A DNA stretch of 64,000 nucleotides, taken from an uncultured Collinsella sp. (GTDB taxonomy: Bacteria > Actinomycetota > Coriobacteriia > Coriobacteriales > Coriobacteriaceae). The notes below the pieces were generated by a model that worked only from the letters and a program-made list of their open reading frames with translations, made no database searches and had not been told where the DNA came from. The stretch is from NCBI GenBank assembly GCA_934647195.1, contig CAKUFD010000003.1, positions 124,001 to 188,000 on the forward strand, written 5' to 3'. This document shows, piece by piece, positions 28,352 to 37,606 of the stretch (position 1 is its first letter; every line of letters begins with the position of its first letter). Both the position numbers and the translations under genes were made by a program.

Positions 28352-31030
28352 ATGCACGAAGAGAACGGTGTCGGATACGATAGCTCATCGCTTGACTCGA
28401 TTTGTAGATACGCTAAGCGTCTTGAAGGCCATACCTTGCGTGAAGAATGCCCTGAGCTTACTACGCTAGAGGATTCTCATCGCCGCAAGGGTTCTTTTGG
28501 TAACGCTGTCGAGCAGTACTATTTTCACTATGCGATTAATAGCGATCCGAATCCTGATTTTGAAGAGGTGGGCACGGAGCTCAAAACAACACCTCTCAAA
28601 CTAAAGCGTGACGGTAGCTTCTCTGCAAAAGAACGTCTCGTTATAAGCATGATTAACTATATGAGCGTAGTTGATGAGACATGGGAAACGAGCAGCCTGC
28701 AAAAGAAACTGCAAAAGATATTGTTGGTCGCCTATCAGTACGAGAAGGATATCAACCCCGTAGATTTTCTAGTCAAGGTTGTTGAACTTTGGGGCGTTCC
28801 TCAAGAAGACATTCCGACGTTTAAGAGCGATTGGGATACGGTTGTCGCAAAGATACGTGCGGGTAAGGCGCACGAGCTTTCTGGATCAGATACGCTTTAT
28901 CTTGAAGCCGCGACAAAGGCTTCAAGCAGCAAAGATCGGCGCCAGCAGCCCTTTTCTGATATCCCTGCCAAGCCCAGGGCATGGGCTATTAAAAACTCCT
29001 ATATGACCGTAGCCCTTAATGGGCTACTTGAAGTACAGAAAATAAAACGAGAAAGGGATGAGGAGCGGCTCGATTTATACGAACTCATCCATAGAAGATT
29101 TGAGTCTTATTTCGGTTTGACAGAGGTGGAACTTGCCGAAGTCTGTGGCTATGTTGGAAAGGGGCCTGGTAAACCAAAGAATCTATGTGCTCTCATCACG
29201 CGCCATATTCTTGGTGTCGAGGAAGACGCCAGAATTGCGGAATTCGAGAAGGCCGGAATCAAGCCAAAGACGATGCGTGTCAAGGCAAACGGAGTGCCGA
29301 AGGAGTCAATATCCTTTCCCGTTTTTGACTATCTCGACCTCGTTCAACAATCCTTTGAGGAAAGCGAGTTTTGGGACTATCTGCATCAGAAATACCTGTT
29401 TGTTATCTATCGGGAAGATGCGGATGAAAAGGGTGTCTACCGTTTGTCCGAGGTTCTGTTCTGGCAGATGCCTGATGCCGATTTGATTGAAGCCCGGCGC
29501 TGCTATGACGAGATGCGGCGACGTGTGAAGAATGGCCATGCTGAGCAATCGGTTCGCTCGACAGAAAACCGTTGTTGCCACGTTAGGCCTCACGGACGCA
29601 ATAAATTGGATACGCTGCCGACACCGTATGGAACGCAGGAAACAAAAAAGTGTTTTTGGATCAATGCTCGCTATATTGGCGAAGAGATCGATAGAGTAGA
29701 GCGAGAAAACAGTCGATGGCGTCGCGACGCCGATGTGCAGAATAACGGAGACGGTGTGTCTGATCAGGTAATTCGAGTTGCAGAACTTTTTGCTGGCGTT
29801 GGTGGTTTCCGTTTAGGTCTTGAAGGCTATGTGGATAAAACAGAGGCAGAATTGAATATGCCGGCTGCAGGCCCCTTCCAAACGGTTTGGGCGAATCAGT
29901 GGGAGCCGCCAGGAACTCCGGTGAGGCAATTTGCAGCCGATTGTTATCGTAAGCGATTTGATGACGGGACTTTGCTCAACGAAGACATCCATGCTGCCCT
30001 GGATGAATATGAACGCGGAACGATTGATATCCCCGATGTCGATATGGTGGTCGGCGGTTTCCCGTGTCAGGATTATTCGGTTGCAAAGCCGCTTTCAAAG
30101 GCAAGCGGAATCGAGGGCAAAAAAGGTGTTCTTTGGTGGGACATCTACCGTTTCTTAAAGTTGAAGAATTGTCCGCGCTACGTGCTGTTGGAGAATGTCG
30201 ATCGCTTGCTTAAGAGCCCGGCGTCTCAACGAGGGCGCGACTTCGCCATCATTTTGTCATGCCTTGCTTCGCTTGGCTATGCGGCGGAATGGCGAGTGAT
30301 TAACGGAGCCGATTACGGCTTTCCTCAGAAGCGTCGTCGTACGTACATTTATGCAGAGAAGACGGACGTGGCTTGGGATTTGAAGAAGCGTCTTGAAGAC
30401 GGTGTGATGGCTGAGGCCTTCCCTGCTGAGGCGCTCAGAGACATAACAGAATCAGCTGTTTTTAATGACCCCTATGACAATACTCAGAAATTCGGTATTG
30501 GGCTCAAGGCTTCACCCTTCCAAAACTCAGGTGTGATGCAAGGTTGCACTTTTGTGACCGCCAAAGTCCAGGCAAAATATGCAGGTGCTTGCAAGACCCT
30601 TGGTGACGTCCTCGTCAACGATGAGGACGTGCCGGAGGAGTTTTTTGTCGAGAATGAAAAGCTTGATAAATGGCGTTATCTCAAGGGCGGTAAAAGTGAG
30701 CCTCGTGTGGATAAACGCACGGGATTTACCTATAACTACTCCGAGGGCTCGATGGCATTTCCGGATTCGGCGGCATCTCCTGCACGAACCATCCTGACAA
30801 GTGAGGGGGGGGGTGGCGCCTCCCGGACAAAGCATATCGTTCAGGCTGCAGACGGGCGTTTTCGACGCCTGCTGCCCGACGAGCTCGATCAGTTGCAGGG
30901 CTTTCCGAAGGGTTGGACGGATACTGGCATGACGGACATCCAGCGCGCATTTTGCGCCGGAAATGCGTTGATTGTCGGCATCCCACATCGAATCGGCCAG
31001 GTTATTGCGGGTAGGTCGTTCAAGGTTTAG
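28352..31030 (+). CDS. Fused Sau3AI-like restriction endonuclease and DNA (cytosine-5) methyltransferase
   Basis: An 892-residue single-chain type II restriction-modification enzyme. Residues ~40-110 hold the MutH/Sau3AI catalytic set: Asp69, Glu76 and Lys78 (DFEEVGTELKTTP), with the same D-x6-E-x-K spacing as E. coli MutH. Residues ~230-400 match the second, regulatory Sau3AI domain (MRVKANGVPKESISFP; YLFVIYRED). From ~470 a C5 methyltransferase follows: AELFAGVGGFRLGLEG (SAM site), GGFPCQDYSVAK with catalytic Cys572, LLENVDRLLKS, and a C-terminal FPDSAASPARTILTS/ELDQLQGFP. Sau3AI recognises GATC, so that is the predicted site. Lower GC than neighbours suggests acquisition. Its stop overlaps the convergent DUF262 gene by 4 bp. 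Confidence 0.88.
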   Translation: MHEENGVGYDSSSLDSICRYAKRLEGHTLREECPELTTLEDSHRRKGSFGNAVEQYYFHYAINSDPNPDFEEVGTELKTTPLKLKRDGSFSAKERLVISMINYMSVVDETWETSSLQKKLQKILLVAYQYEKDINPVDFLVKVVELWGVPQEDIPTFKSDWDTVVAKIRAGKAHELSGSDTLYLEAATKASSSKDRRQQPFSDIPAKPRAWAIKNSYMTVALNGLLEVQKIKRERDEERLDLYELIHRRFESYFGLTEVELAEVCGYVGKGPGKPKNLCALITRHILGVEEDARIAEFEKAGIKPKTMRVKANGVPKESISFPVFDYLDLVQQSFEESEFWDYLHQKYLFVIYREDADEKGVYRLSEVLFWQMPDADLIEARRCYDEMRRRVKNGHAEQSVRSTENRCCHVRPHGRNKLDTLPTPYGTQETKKCFWINARYIGEEIDRVERENSRWRRDADVQNNGDGVSDQVIRVAELFAGVGGFRLGLEGYVDKTEAELNMPAAGPFQTVWANQWEPPGTPVRQFAADCYRKRFDDGTLLNEDIHAALDEYERGTIDIPDVDMVVGGFPCQDYSVAKPLSKASGIEGKKGVLWWDIYRFLKLKNCPRYVLLENVDRLLKSPASQRGRDFAIILSCLASLGYAAEWRVINGADYGFPQKRRRTYIYAEKTDVAWDLKKRLEDGVMAEAFPAEALRDITESAVFNDPYDNTQKFGIGLKASPFQNSGVMQGCTFVTAKVQAKYAGACKTLGDVLVNDEDVPEEFFVENEKLDKWRYLKGGKSEPRVDKRTGFTYNYSEGSMAFPDSAASPARTILTSEGGGGASRTKHIVQAADGRFRRLLPDELDQLQGFPKGWTDTGMTDIQRAFCAGNALIVGIPHRIGQVIAGRSFKV

Positions 31031-32751
31031 CTGAGAATGCCGTCTGCTATTGCTATGGCGATTTGGCATGAGCGAGTTTTAACTACCCGGTTTGCCGTTT
31101 CGAAGTCCTTGTGGCTGAGGGCATCGACTGCTTCTTGCAAATCGCTTTCCGAGGGATAGAGGGAATCTTTAATCAATTGCTCGTAATTCGATGCGCCCGC
31201 ATCGTAAAGCGTCTTCTCTTTCTTTTTATTGTTGTCAAGACGGGGAAGATACATGCAGTTGCCAATTACGCCGCCAAAAAAGGACCGGCTGGCAGGATTG
31301 TCATATTTATTGATAATCTTTTTAGGAATAATATGCTCAAGCTCATATCCGTCTCCATAGGGAACGCTTGTCGAAAGATAAGTTAAGTTCGCATGGATGG
31401 TAGTGATTGCTTTAGTTTCCTTGTTGAACTGGATGCCAGGGGTTGCGTCTGCCAGCCAGTGATCGAATGCCTCTATGAGCCTGTTTCGATCCACGGGATC
31501 AAGGTAGCTCCTCTTTTTGTATTCGGGGTAATAGTCCAACAATCGCTGGTCACCATGGGAGGACCAAGATTTATTTAATGCATCGAGGAGATAATAGGCT
31601 TTGATGTTTTTAAGGGAGTTGCAGTAGTCTTCTGACCCGGGAGCAAGTTCCCAAAGAGCGGCGAAATACGAAAGAGTTTTGAATGTAGTGGAAAGCCCCA
31701 ACATGTACTCATCGTTTTTATTGCCCTTGATGCGTTTGAGTAATTTGCCAAATATGTCTTGCAGATTGACGCAGATGCGTTCCACTTTTTCAAGAATAAT
31801 CTGAAGCTTGTTATCAATAGCCTCGGTATGCCTGTTTAATTTCGAAAGGGATCTGTTATCGACGTTCATTGCGATTCCGAGCAGGCCAAAGCCGATTTCA
31901 GCGACTGCGTTCTCTCCTTGGGGGATAAGCGCTTTCAAGCTGTTCTGAACAAACATACCAAGGGCAATCCCGAGTTCAGAGAGCGTGATGATGCGATTTT
32001 GCGTCAGCTCGTCTTCGGAAAATCCCTCCAACTCAAATTCGGCGTTTTTAATCATGTCGTTGTAATGGCGTTTGACATTATCAAGAATCTTGTCTTGGAG
32101 GGGTGATTCTCCCGCTGGGAGTAGATTAATTGTCGTATTTACCCACGCTGCATTGAAGATTTCGTACTTTGAAAGCGGCGTTCCGCCTTGATTGAGATTC
32201 GAGAAGACGGTGGCGATGAGTTCCCTGTTGCCAGTGAATTTAATTGCCGGTATTTTGAGGTTTTCAAGATCAACGAAATTGTCGATAGCGTTCCTTAAGG
32301 TCTTGACTTCTTGCCTTACTTCTTTTCGCGTTTGTTTTTGATCGATGTCGTCAACCCAATCGTCGTAGTCATCTGAATCGACCCAGGGATACAGCTCATC
32401 AAATTTTTTCTCGCTTAATTTCAAGTCATCGGGGAGCATATCGTTGATTCGGTCGAGAGAGCTTTGATACTCCTCTCGATTTAGCGGTTTCCAGAAACGG
32501 AGCGGGCATTTTTTGTATTCAAGGATGGTAGATAAACGCTGTTGACCATCGAGAATTTGAAGCATCGATTCGTTCGTTTGGTCTTCGGGATATATGAGCA
32601 CTGCACCGAAGGGAAGGCCTTGGCGCAGTGTGTCAATAAAGTCCTCTTTCTTCTTTTGAGTCCAGACGAGCTTTCTCTGGAAAAGCGGAAGCTTAATGCG
32701 TTCGAGGTCGCCGATTGTCAGGTCGAGAGAAGAATAAAGGGCTGCGCTCAT
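31027..32751 (-). CDS. DUF262/DUF1524 (GmrSD-like) defence nuclease
   Basis: A 574-residue protein of the GmrSD/DUF262 class. The N-terminal DUF262 (ParB/Srx-like) domain has LPLFQRKLVW and the nucleotide-site motif DGQQR (68-72). The C-terminal DUF1524 HNH-type nuclease shows ELEHIIPKKI followed by FGGVIGNCMYLPRLDNNKKKEK. Relatives restrict modified phage DNA (GmrSD, glucosylated hmC) or act with phosphorothioation (SspE). It faces the restriction-modification gene, so the pair forms a defence island. GGAGG precedes the ATG, and a GATC-containing palindrome lies upstream. Low GC. Target modification unknown. Confidence 0.83.
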   Translation of the reverse strand: MSAALYSSLDLTIGDLERIKLPLFQRKLVWTQKKKEDFIDTLRQGLPFGAVLIYPEDQTNESMLQILDGQQRLSTILEYKKCPLRFWKPLNREEYQSSLDRINDMLPDDLKLSEKKFDELYPWVDSDDYDDWVDDIDQKQTRKEVRQEVKTLRNAIDNFVDLENLKIPAIKFTGNRELIATVFSNLNQGGTPLSKYEIFNAAWVNTTINLLPAGESPLQDKILDNVKRHYNDMIKNAEFELEGFSEDELTQNRIITLSELGIALGMFVQNSLKALIPQGENAVAEIGFGLLGIAMNVDNRSLSKLNRHTEAIDNKLQIILEKVERICVNLQDIFGKLLKRIKGNKNDEYMLGLSTTFKTLSYFAALWELAPGSEDYCNSLKNIKAYYLLDALNKSWSSHGDQRLLDYYPEYKKRSYLDPVDRNRLIEAFDHWLADATPGIQFNKETKAITTIHANLTYLSTSVPYGDGYELEHIIPKKIINKYDNPASRSFFGGVIGNCMYLPRLDNNKKKEKTLYDAGASNYEQLIKDSLYPSESDLQEAVDALSHKDFETANRVVKTRSCQIAIAIADGILS

Positions 32752-32765
32752 GTTACCTCCAAAGA

Positions 32766-32787
32766 TAGTGAGATCATGATCTCACTA
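32766..32787. promoter_or_regulatory. Perfect 22-bp palindrome with two GATC sites
   Basis: Centred on GAGATCATGATCTC, fully self-complementary without spacer, 15 bp upstream of the DUF262 start codon. It contains two GATC sequences 2 bp apart. Likely operator for the DUF262 gene. Confidence 0.75.
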
Positions 32788-32909
32788 CGCCGAGGCATGT
32801 CAATCCATGTCCGCACGGGGAGGTACCTTCTAATCAACAAAAAGCCCGGGGACGCGCGGGCGGGCGAGAGGCCCGCATGTGGCGCCGCGGGAGGTTGGAA
32901 GGGGTAACC

Positions 32910-33236
32910 ATGTACGAGCCGTCACGTCAAATTTCTTCGTTCTACATCGCCGGATTCCAGTACTGGGACGGAGCTTTGGTGCTCTCCGAGCTCAAGGTGG
33001 GCGAGCGCCTGCGCCTAGTGCCGGAGTTCGACAATCCGCACGATCCGTCCGCCATGGCCATCTATCGCGGCGAGACCAAGATGGGCTTTGTGCCTGGATC
33101 GGAAAACGAGCTGCTGGCCCTCATGTTCTTCTATGGTCACTCCGACGGCTTTGAACTGCGCGTCTTGCAGGTCTCTCCCGATAAAAATCCGTGGGAACAG
33201 GTGCGCGTTGGCCTGTATGTAACCGATGCTCGCTAG
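32910..33236 (+). CDS. HIRAN-domain protein
   Basis: A 108-residue protein consisting essentially of one HIRAN domain: SFYIAGFQYWDG, LRLVPEFDNPHDPSAMAIYRGETKMGFVP and LRVLQVSPDKNPWEQVRVGLYV. HIRAN domains bind 3' ends of single-stranded DNA in repair helicases such as HLTF; stand-alone bacterial versions have no settled role. ATG 32910 follows GGAAGGGG. It lies just outside the defence island and has the GC content of the core genome, so may be unrelated to it. Confidence 0.8.
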   Translation: MYEPSRQISSFYIAGFQYWDGALVLSELKVGERLRLVPEFDNPHDPSAMAIYRGETKMGFVPGSENELLALMFFYGHSDGFELRVLQVSPDKNPWEQVRVGLYVTDAR

Positions 33237-33369
33237 GTAAACGCTGCGGACAAGCCTTCGTTTGCCGTATCATGCATAGATAAGGGATTCGCCGGGTCCC
33301 GATTCTGCCCATGGGGCGGGGTCGGGACTGCGGCTTTTGTTCGCGACGGCGGAGCGGGGGAGACACGTC

Positions 33370-33936
33370 ATGATGTGGTTCACGGCAGATACGCATTTTG
33401 GACACTCGAATATTATCGAGCTCACGCATCGTCCGTTCGCATCGGTCCAAGAGATGGATCGGCGCCTTATTGCGAATATCAACGACCGCGTGAGTGCGCG
33501 CGATTCCCTCTACATCCTGGGGGACTTTTCGTTTCGCACGACGGTTGAAGAGGCATATGCCATTCGCAAAAAGATCGTTTGCCAGCACGTGCACCTCATC
33601 CGTGGAAACCACGACAAGCATTGGATTGATAGCCCCTTCCCAGATGCATTCGAATCCGAGCAGGACTATCTGGAAATCAAGCCGGGGTTTGCCAAGGGCG
33701 TCCGTCTGGACCTGTTCCATTACCCCATGCTGAGCTGGAACGGCAAGTGGCGCGGGGCCATTCATCTTCATGGGCACATCCATACCGAAGGGCCCGACTA
33801 CAACGAGCGCAATCGCGAGCGCGGCATTTTGCGTTACGACGTTGGCGTCGATGCCAATGGCTATTGTCCCGTGAGTCGCGATGCCATTCTGGCCTTCTTT
33901 GATGGCGTGGAGCCACAGCCCGCGCAGCTGGCGTGA
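33370..33936 (+). CDS. Calcineurin-like metallophosphoesterase
   Basis: A 188-residue phosphoesterase with the family motifs in order: FTADTHFGHSNII (D-x-H), LYILGDFSF (GDxx), LIRGNHDKHW (GNHD) and HLHGHIHTEG (GHxH). The metal ligands are all present. Similar short proteins act as phosphodiesterases or nucleotidases; the substrate cannot be told. ATG 33370 (or 33373) is preferred, after GGGGGAG. Solitary gene. A 440-bp gap without ORF but with a long inverted repeat follows. Confidence 0.82.
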   Translation: MMWFTADTHFGHSNIIELTHRPFASVQEMDRRLIANINDRVSARDSLYILGDFSFRTTVEEAYAIRKKIVCQHVHLIRGNHDKHWIDSPFPDAFESEQDYLEIKPGFAKGVRLDLFHYPMLSWNGKWRGAIHLHGHIHTEGPDYNERNRERGILRYDVGVDANGYCPVSRDAILAFFDGVEPQPAQLA

Positions 33937-34122
33937 TGTGGCGGCGACGGTTACGCGGCGGTTGGCGTGACATGACGTTGACGGCGACACGGCATGTCCC
34001 GAGGGGCGAGCGGTCCGAGGGCCGCCGCGCGTCGTGACGTTGGCGTTTTGAGGTGCTGACGTGATTGCTGCTGTTTGTTGCGTTCCGGGAGGGTCGCTGG
34101 CGGTTCTTTCGGCAGCGTTATC

Positions 34123-34257
34123 CTGTGGCGGTAAATCGAACATTTTGAAATGAGTGGCGGTTGTTGAAACGTTTTTGAGGGCGTTTCCGGTTGGAAACGT
34201 GCGATTATCCGCCACTCGTTGAATTAGGCGTCGCAGATGTACGATTTACCGCCACAG
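34123..34257. repeat. 135-bp structured inverted-repeat element
   Basis: Outer arms CTGTGGCGGTAAATCG (34123-34138) and CGATTTACCGCCACAG (34242-34257) are perfect complements. Inside lie a second pair, AGTGGCGG/CCGCCACT, and a central hairpin CGTTTCC-GGTT-GGAAACG. The nested symmetry suggests a MITE or a structured RNA. Remaining parts of the 33937-34380 gap are G+C-rich without recognisable features. Confidence 0.7.
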
Positions 34258-34380
34258 ATCGCGGCAGATCGCAGTGGTGGGCCGCAGCAACGTCACTGCT
34301 TTCTTTCGCGTCATCACGCACGGCTGTGTCCGTCCGGGGCGGTATGCTGTCTTTCAAAGCAAACCAGCGAGGGGAGCCCC

Positions 34381-35997
34381 ATGAACGAGATCAAGTGCCC
34401 GCATTGCGGTCAGATGTTTAAGATCGACGAGTCGAGCTACGCCGATATCGTCAGCCAGGTGCGTACGGCGGAGTTCGCACGCGATGTTGCCGAGCGCGAG
34501 GCTGCAGCTAAGCGCGAGGGCGAAAGCGCCGTGGCGCTCGCGCGCGTCGAGGCGGATAAACGGCTGCAGGAAGCCCTGGCCTCTCACAATACCGAGATGG
34601 CCGACCTGCGCGTTAAAGCAAACACCCTCGTACAAAAAGCTCAAAGCGAGTCCGAGGCGCGCATTGCCGAGCTTGAGGCCAAGCTTGCCGCTGCGGCAGA
34701 ATCGCAGAAAGCTGCTCGCAACGAAGCTGCCGCCGAGGCTCGCGCGGATGCGCAGAAGACGGCCTCCGAGCTGCAGCGTGAGGTAGATCGTTTGCGCGCC
34801 GAGGCCGCGCGCCAGGCGGACGCGGTCAAGCTGGCGCAGGCCAGCGCTACTGCTGCTGCCAAAGACGAGCTCGCCGCGCGCGACGCTCAAATCGCTCAGC
34901 TCCAGGCTCGTCTCGATGCGGCTGATTCTACGCGCGAGATGGCCGTTCAAAAGGCTCAATCCGATGCCCAGCGCGAGGCCGATGCGCTGCGTTCGCAGAT
35001 TCGCGAGCAGAAGAGCGAGGCTGCCGCCGAGCTTACGCGGGCCGTTTCCCAGGCGGAGCGCGAGCGCGATGAGGCGCGTGCCAAGCTCGCAAGCGAGCTT
35101 GCGTTGCGCGATTCACGTGAGCAGCAGGCCGCCGCGGCGCATAAGCTTGAGCTTGCTCAGGCCAAGAAAACGACTGAGGAGCTCATTCGTTACAAGGATG
35201 AAGAGATCGAGCGCCTGCGCGACATGAAGGCGCGTCTTTCCACCAAGATGGTGGGCGAGAGCCTGGAGCAGCATTGTGAGACTGAGTTCAACCGCCTGCG
35301 CATGACGGCGTTTCCCAATGCATACTTTGAGAAGGACAACGACGCCTCTGAGGGCACCAAGGGCGACTTCATCTTCCGCGAGTGCGATGAGATGGGCAAC
35401 GAAATCATCTCCATCATGTTTGAGATGAAAAACGAGAACGACACTACGGCGACCAAACATAAGAACGAGGACTTCTTTAAGAAGCTTGATCATGATCGCA
35501 GGCAGAAAAACTGCGAGTATGCCGTGCTCTGCACGTTGCTCGAGCCGGATAGCGATCTGTACAACACAGGCATCGTGGACGTGAGCTATCGCTACGAGAA
35601 GATGTACGTTATTCGTCCGCAGTTCTTCATCCCGCTCATCACACTGCTGCGCAATGCGGCTATGAACTCGCTTTCCTATAAGCAGGAACTCGCCGTGGTG
35701 CGCCAGCAGAATATCGACGTCACCAACTTCGAGGCCAAGATGGAGGAGTTCAAGACTGGTTTTGCGCGCAACTATGACTTGGCGAGCCGCAAGTTCCAGA
35801 CGGCGATCGAAGAGATCGACAAGACCATCACGCATCTGCAAAAGACCAAGGATGCGCTGCTTTCGTCCGAGAATAACCTGCGCCTGGCGAACAACAAGGC
35901 AGAGGGCCTGACCATCAAGCGTCTGACGCGCGGTAACCCCACGATGAAGGCTGCCTTTGAGGAAGCCGCTGCTAAGCGCGAAGCCGCCGAGGGGTAG
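34381..35997 (+). CDS. DUF2130 coiled-coil protein
   Basis: A 538-residue DUF2130 protein. An N-terminal zinc-finger-like CPHCG (residues 5-9), a long Ala/Glu/Arg-rich coiled coil (~25-290), then the conserved DUF2130 domain with [33 protein letters not shown] and [15 protein letters not shown]. That domain carries nuclease-like E...D...E-x-K residues (PD-(D/E)XK type is possible). Function is unknown in the family. ATG 34381 follows GAGGGGAG. A terminator and repeat copy C come after it. Confidence 0.85.
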   Translation: MNEIKCPHCGQMFKIDESSYADIVSQVRTAEFARDVAEREAAAKREGESAVALARVEADKRLQEALASHNTEMADLRVKANTLVQKAQSESEARIAELEAKLAAAAESQKAARNEAAAEARADAQKTASELQREVDRLRAEAARQADAVKLAQASATAAAKDELAARDAQIAQLQARLDAADSTREMAVQKAQSDAQREADALRSQIREQKSEAAAELTRAVSQAERERDEARAKLASELALRDSREQQAAAAHKLELAQAKKTTEELIRYKDEEIERLRDMKARLSTKMVGESLEQHCETEFNRLRMTAFPNAYFEKDNDASEGTKGDFIFRECDEMGNEIISIMFEMKNENDTTATKHKNEDFFKKLDHDRRQKNCEYAVLCTLLEPDSDLYNTGIVDVSYRYEKMYVIRPQFFIPLITLLRNAAMNSLSYKQELAVVRQQNIDVTNFEAKMEEFKTGFARNYDLASRKFQTAIEEIDKTITHLQKTKDALLSSENNLRLANNKAEGLTIKRLTRGNPTMKAAFEEAAAKREAAEG

Positions 35998-36030
35998 GCT
36001 CGTTATCCAAAACCGCTACAACCATTAGGG

Positions 36031-36059
36031 AAAACGCCGGCAAAGTACCGGCGTTTTTT
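36031..36059 (+). terminator. Rho-independent terminator after the DUF2130 gene
   Basis: AACGCCGG / CCGGCGTT stem with loop CAAAGTA, followed by TTTT. Confidence 0.88.
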
Positions 36060-36076
36060 CTTGACGCGCACGCAAG

Positions 36077-36108
36077 GTGACAAAATAAACCTGTCGACTT
36101 TTTGTCAC
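36077..36108 (-). repeat. 32-bp dispersed palindromic repeat, copy C
   Basis: Identical to copy B over the 32 bp. It lies past the DUF2130 terminator and is inverted relative to that gene, the only copy not co-oriented with the gene before it. Confidence 0.85.
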
Positions 36109-36326
36109 ATTGACGTTAGGTAATTGTTTCCAAATTGTTTCGTGCTGCGGGCGGAAAAAGCTTCCAAAACACCTATTAAAAACCCCTTTGAGCTGGGAAG
36201 AGTTTGCAAAAACGCTCATGGTCGCCACATGCGACGGCGGGGGATTAAATAAATGAGTAATGTGCTGCTACGCCAACCATTTATTCCTACAAATGTTATG
36301 TGAAAAGTACCAGTAAATACCGTCTG

Positions 36327-36374
36327 CGGACGCTTTTCGACCATTCGCACGTGTCGGGTGGTCCAAAAGTGCCG
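36327..36374. promoter_or_regulatory. Imperfect inverted repeat upstream of the cut operon
   Basis: CGGACGCTTTTCGACCA (36327-36343) pairs imperfectly with TGGTCCAAAAGTGCCG (36359-36374), 140 bp before the transporter start. It is the only clear symmetry in the 405-bp leader (36109-36513), which otherwise is A+T-richer and without ORF. Candidate binding site for the MerR regulator or a leader hairpin. Confidence 0.35.
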
Positions 36375-36513
36375 ACGAACGCCGTTCACGGAATGCAAAC
36401 GGTCGATTTCTTTCTTTCACGCCCGCGTCAATTCATAGCATTTCAGTCATTGAATGCCATGGGAGTCGACACCTGTGTCCAACAAACGATCAATGATGGA
36501 AAGGACTGCTTGC

Positions 36514-37605
36514 ATGGAAACAACGGCAACAGCTCCAAGCGATCGCGCTCTTGCGATCAAAAAGAAGAAGGCGCTTGACGCGAGCTTCTTCAAGAAGGGC
36601 ATCGCTATCGCGGCGCTCTCCAGCATCATGTACGCGCTGTACACTGCTTTCGTTACCGGTGGTCAGCTCTTTGGCGTCTGGGGCAATTGGTTTGGTGCGC
36701 TTGCATCTACCAGCCTGGTCGTCGTCTTTATCCTGCCTACGATCGCCTCGGGCATCAACGATACCCTGAGCGCCATCTGGGCCACGCTCGTTACCCTCAA
36801 GCAGGGCAAGATTGCCGACCTGGGTCGCTGCATCGCCTCCAAGCCCGGCCGCATCGTGATTCTCGCCGCATTCATCGGCGGCCCCATCGCCTCTGCTGCC
36901 TACGTTATCGCGCTTTCCCAGGCCGGCACCCTTGCCGTGCCCATCGCGGCCCTGAACCCCGCAATCGGCGCGATCCTCTCCCGTATCCTCTACAAGCAGC
37001 CGCTTGGCCCCCGTGTTATCGCCGGTATCGTGATATGCGTCATCGCAGGCGTCATGATCGGCAGCACCGGCCTCACCGGCGAGGCCGCACCGGGTATGGC
37101 ACTCGGCCTGGGCCTGGCCCTTCTCGCTGCCCTGTGCTGGGGCATCGAGGGCTGCGTGGGCGGTTACGCCACCTGCATGATCGACTCTCAGATCGCCATC
37201 AACATCCGTCAGCTCGTCTCCGGCATCGGCAACCTGGTCATCGTCCTGCCGATCCTCACCCTCGTGTGCGGTGGCACCTTGGCCCAGAGCTACACCTACG
37301 TTGCCCAGGCTCTTACCGACGGTTCCTCCGTCATCTTCTTTGCCGTCTCCGGCGCCGCCGCCTACCTCTCCTTCATGAGCTGGTACCGCGCCAACGCTAT
37401 GTGCGGCACGGCCCTGGGTATGGCCATCAACGGCACCTACACCTTCACCGCTCCGCTGGCCACCTGGATCATCCTCGGCCTGATCATGGGCTTTGACGGT
37501 TACGCGCTGGCCCCCATCGCCTGGGTCGCCGCCATCGTCAACCTCATCGGCATCTTCTTGATCGCCGTGAACCCGATGGACCTCTTGAAGAAGGACGGTG
37601 AGTAA
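36514..37605 (+). CDS. EamA/DMT-superfamily transporter of the choline microcompartment operon
   Basis: A 363-residue protein with ten predicted helices in two EamA-like halves (ALSSIMYALYTAFVTGG..., ALNPAIGAILSRILYKQPLGPRVIAGI; second half GLALLAALCWGIEGC..., GTALGMAINGTYTFTAPLATWI). First gene of the cut locus, where other bacteria often place a small multidrug/DMT transporter. It may import choline or export trimethylamine. ATG 36514 follows GGAAAGG; upstream in-frame ATGs at 36454 and 36496 have weaker signals. The next gene starts 2 bp after its stop. Confidence 0.78.
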   Translation: METTATAPSDRALAIKKKKALDASFFKKGIAIAALSSIMYALYTAFVTGGQLFGVWGNWFGALASTSLVVVFILPTIASGINDTLSAIWATLVTLKQGKIADLGRCIASKPGRIVILAAFIGGPIASAAYVIALSQAGTLAVPIAALNPAIGAILSRILYKQPLGPRVIAGIVICVIAGVMIGSTGLTGEAAPGMALGLGLALLAALCWGIEGCVGGYATCMIDSQIAINIRQLVSGIGNLVIVLPILTLVCGGTLAQSYTYVAQALTDGSSVIFFAVSGAAAYLSFMSWYRANAMCGTALGMAINGTYTFTAPLATWIILGLIMGFDGYALAPIAWVAAIVNLIGIFLIAVNPMDLLKKDGE

Positions 37606-37606
37606 C

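Noticed and set aside
28285..32787. Terminal inverted repeats of a mobile element around the defence island
   Set aside because: The two palindromes at the ends share only GATC; arms are not homologous and no transposase or integrase is present.
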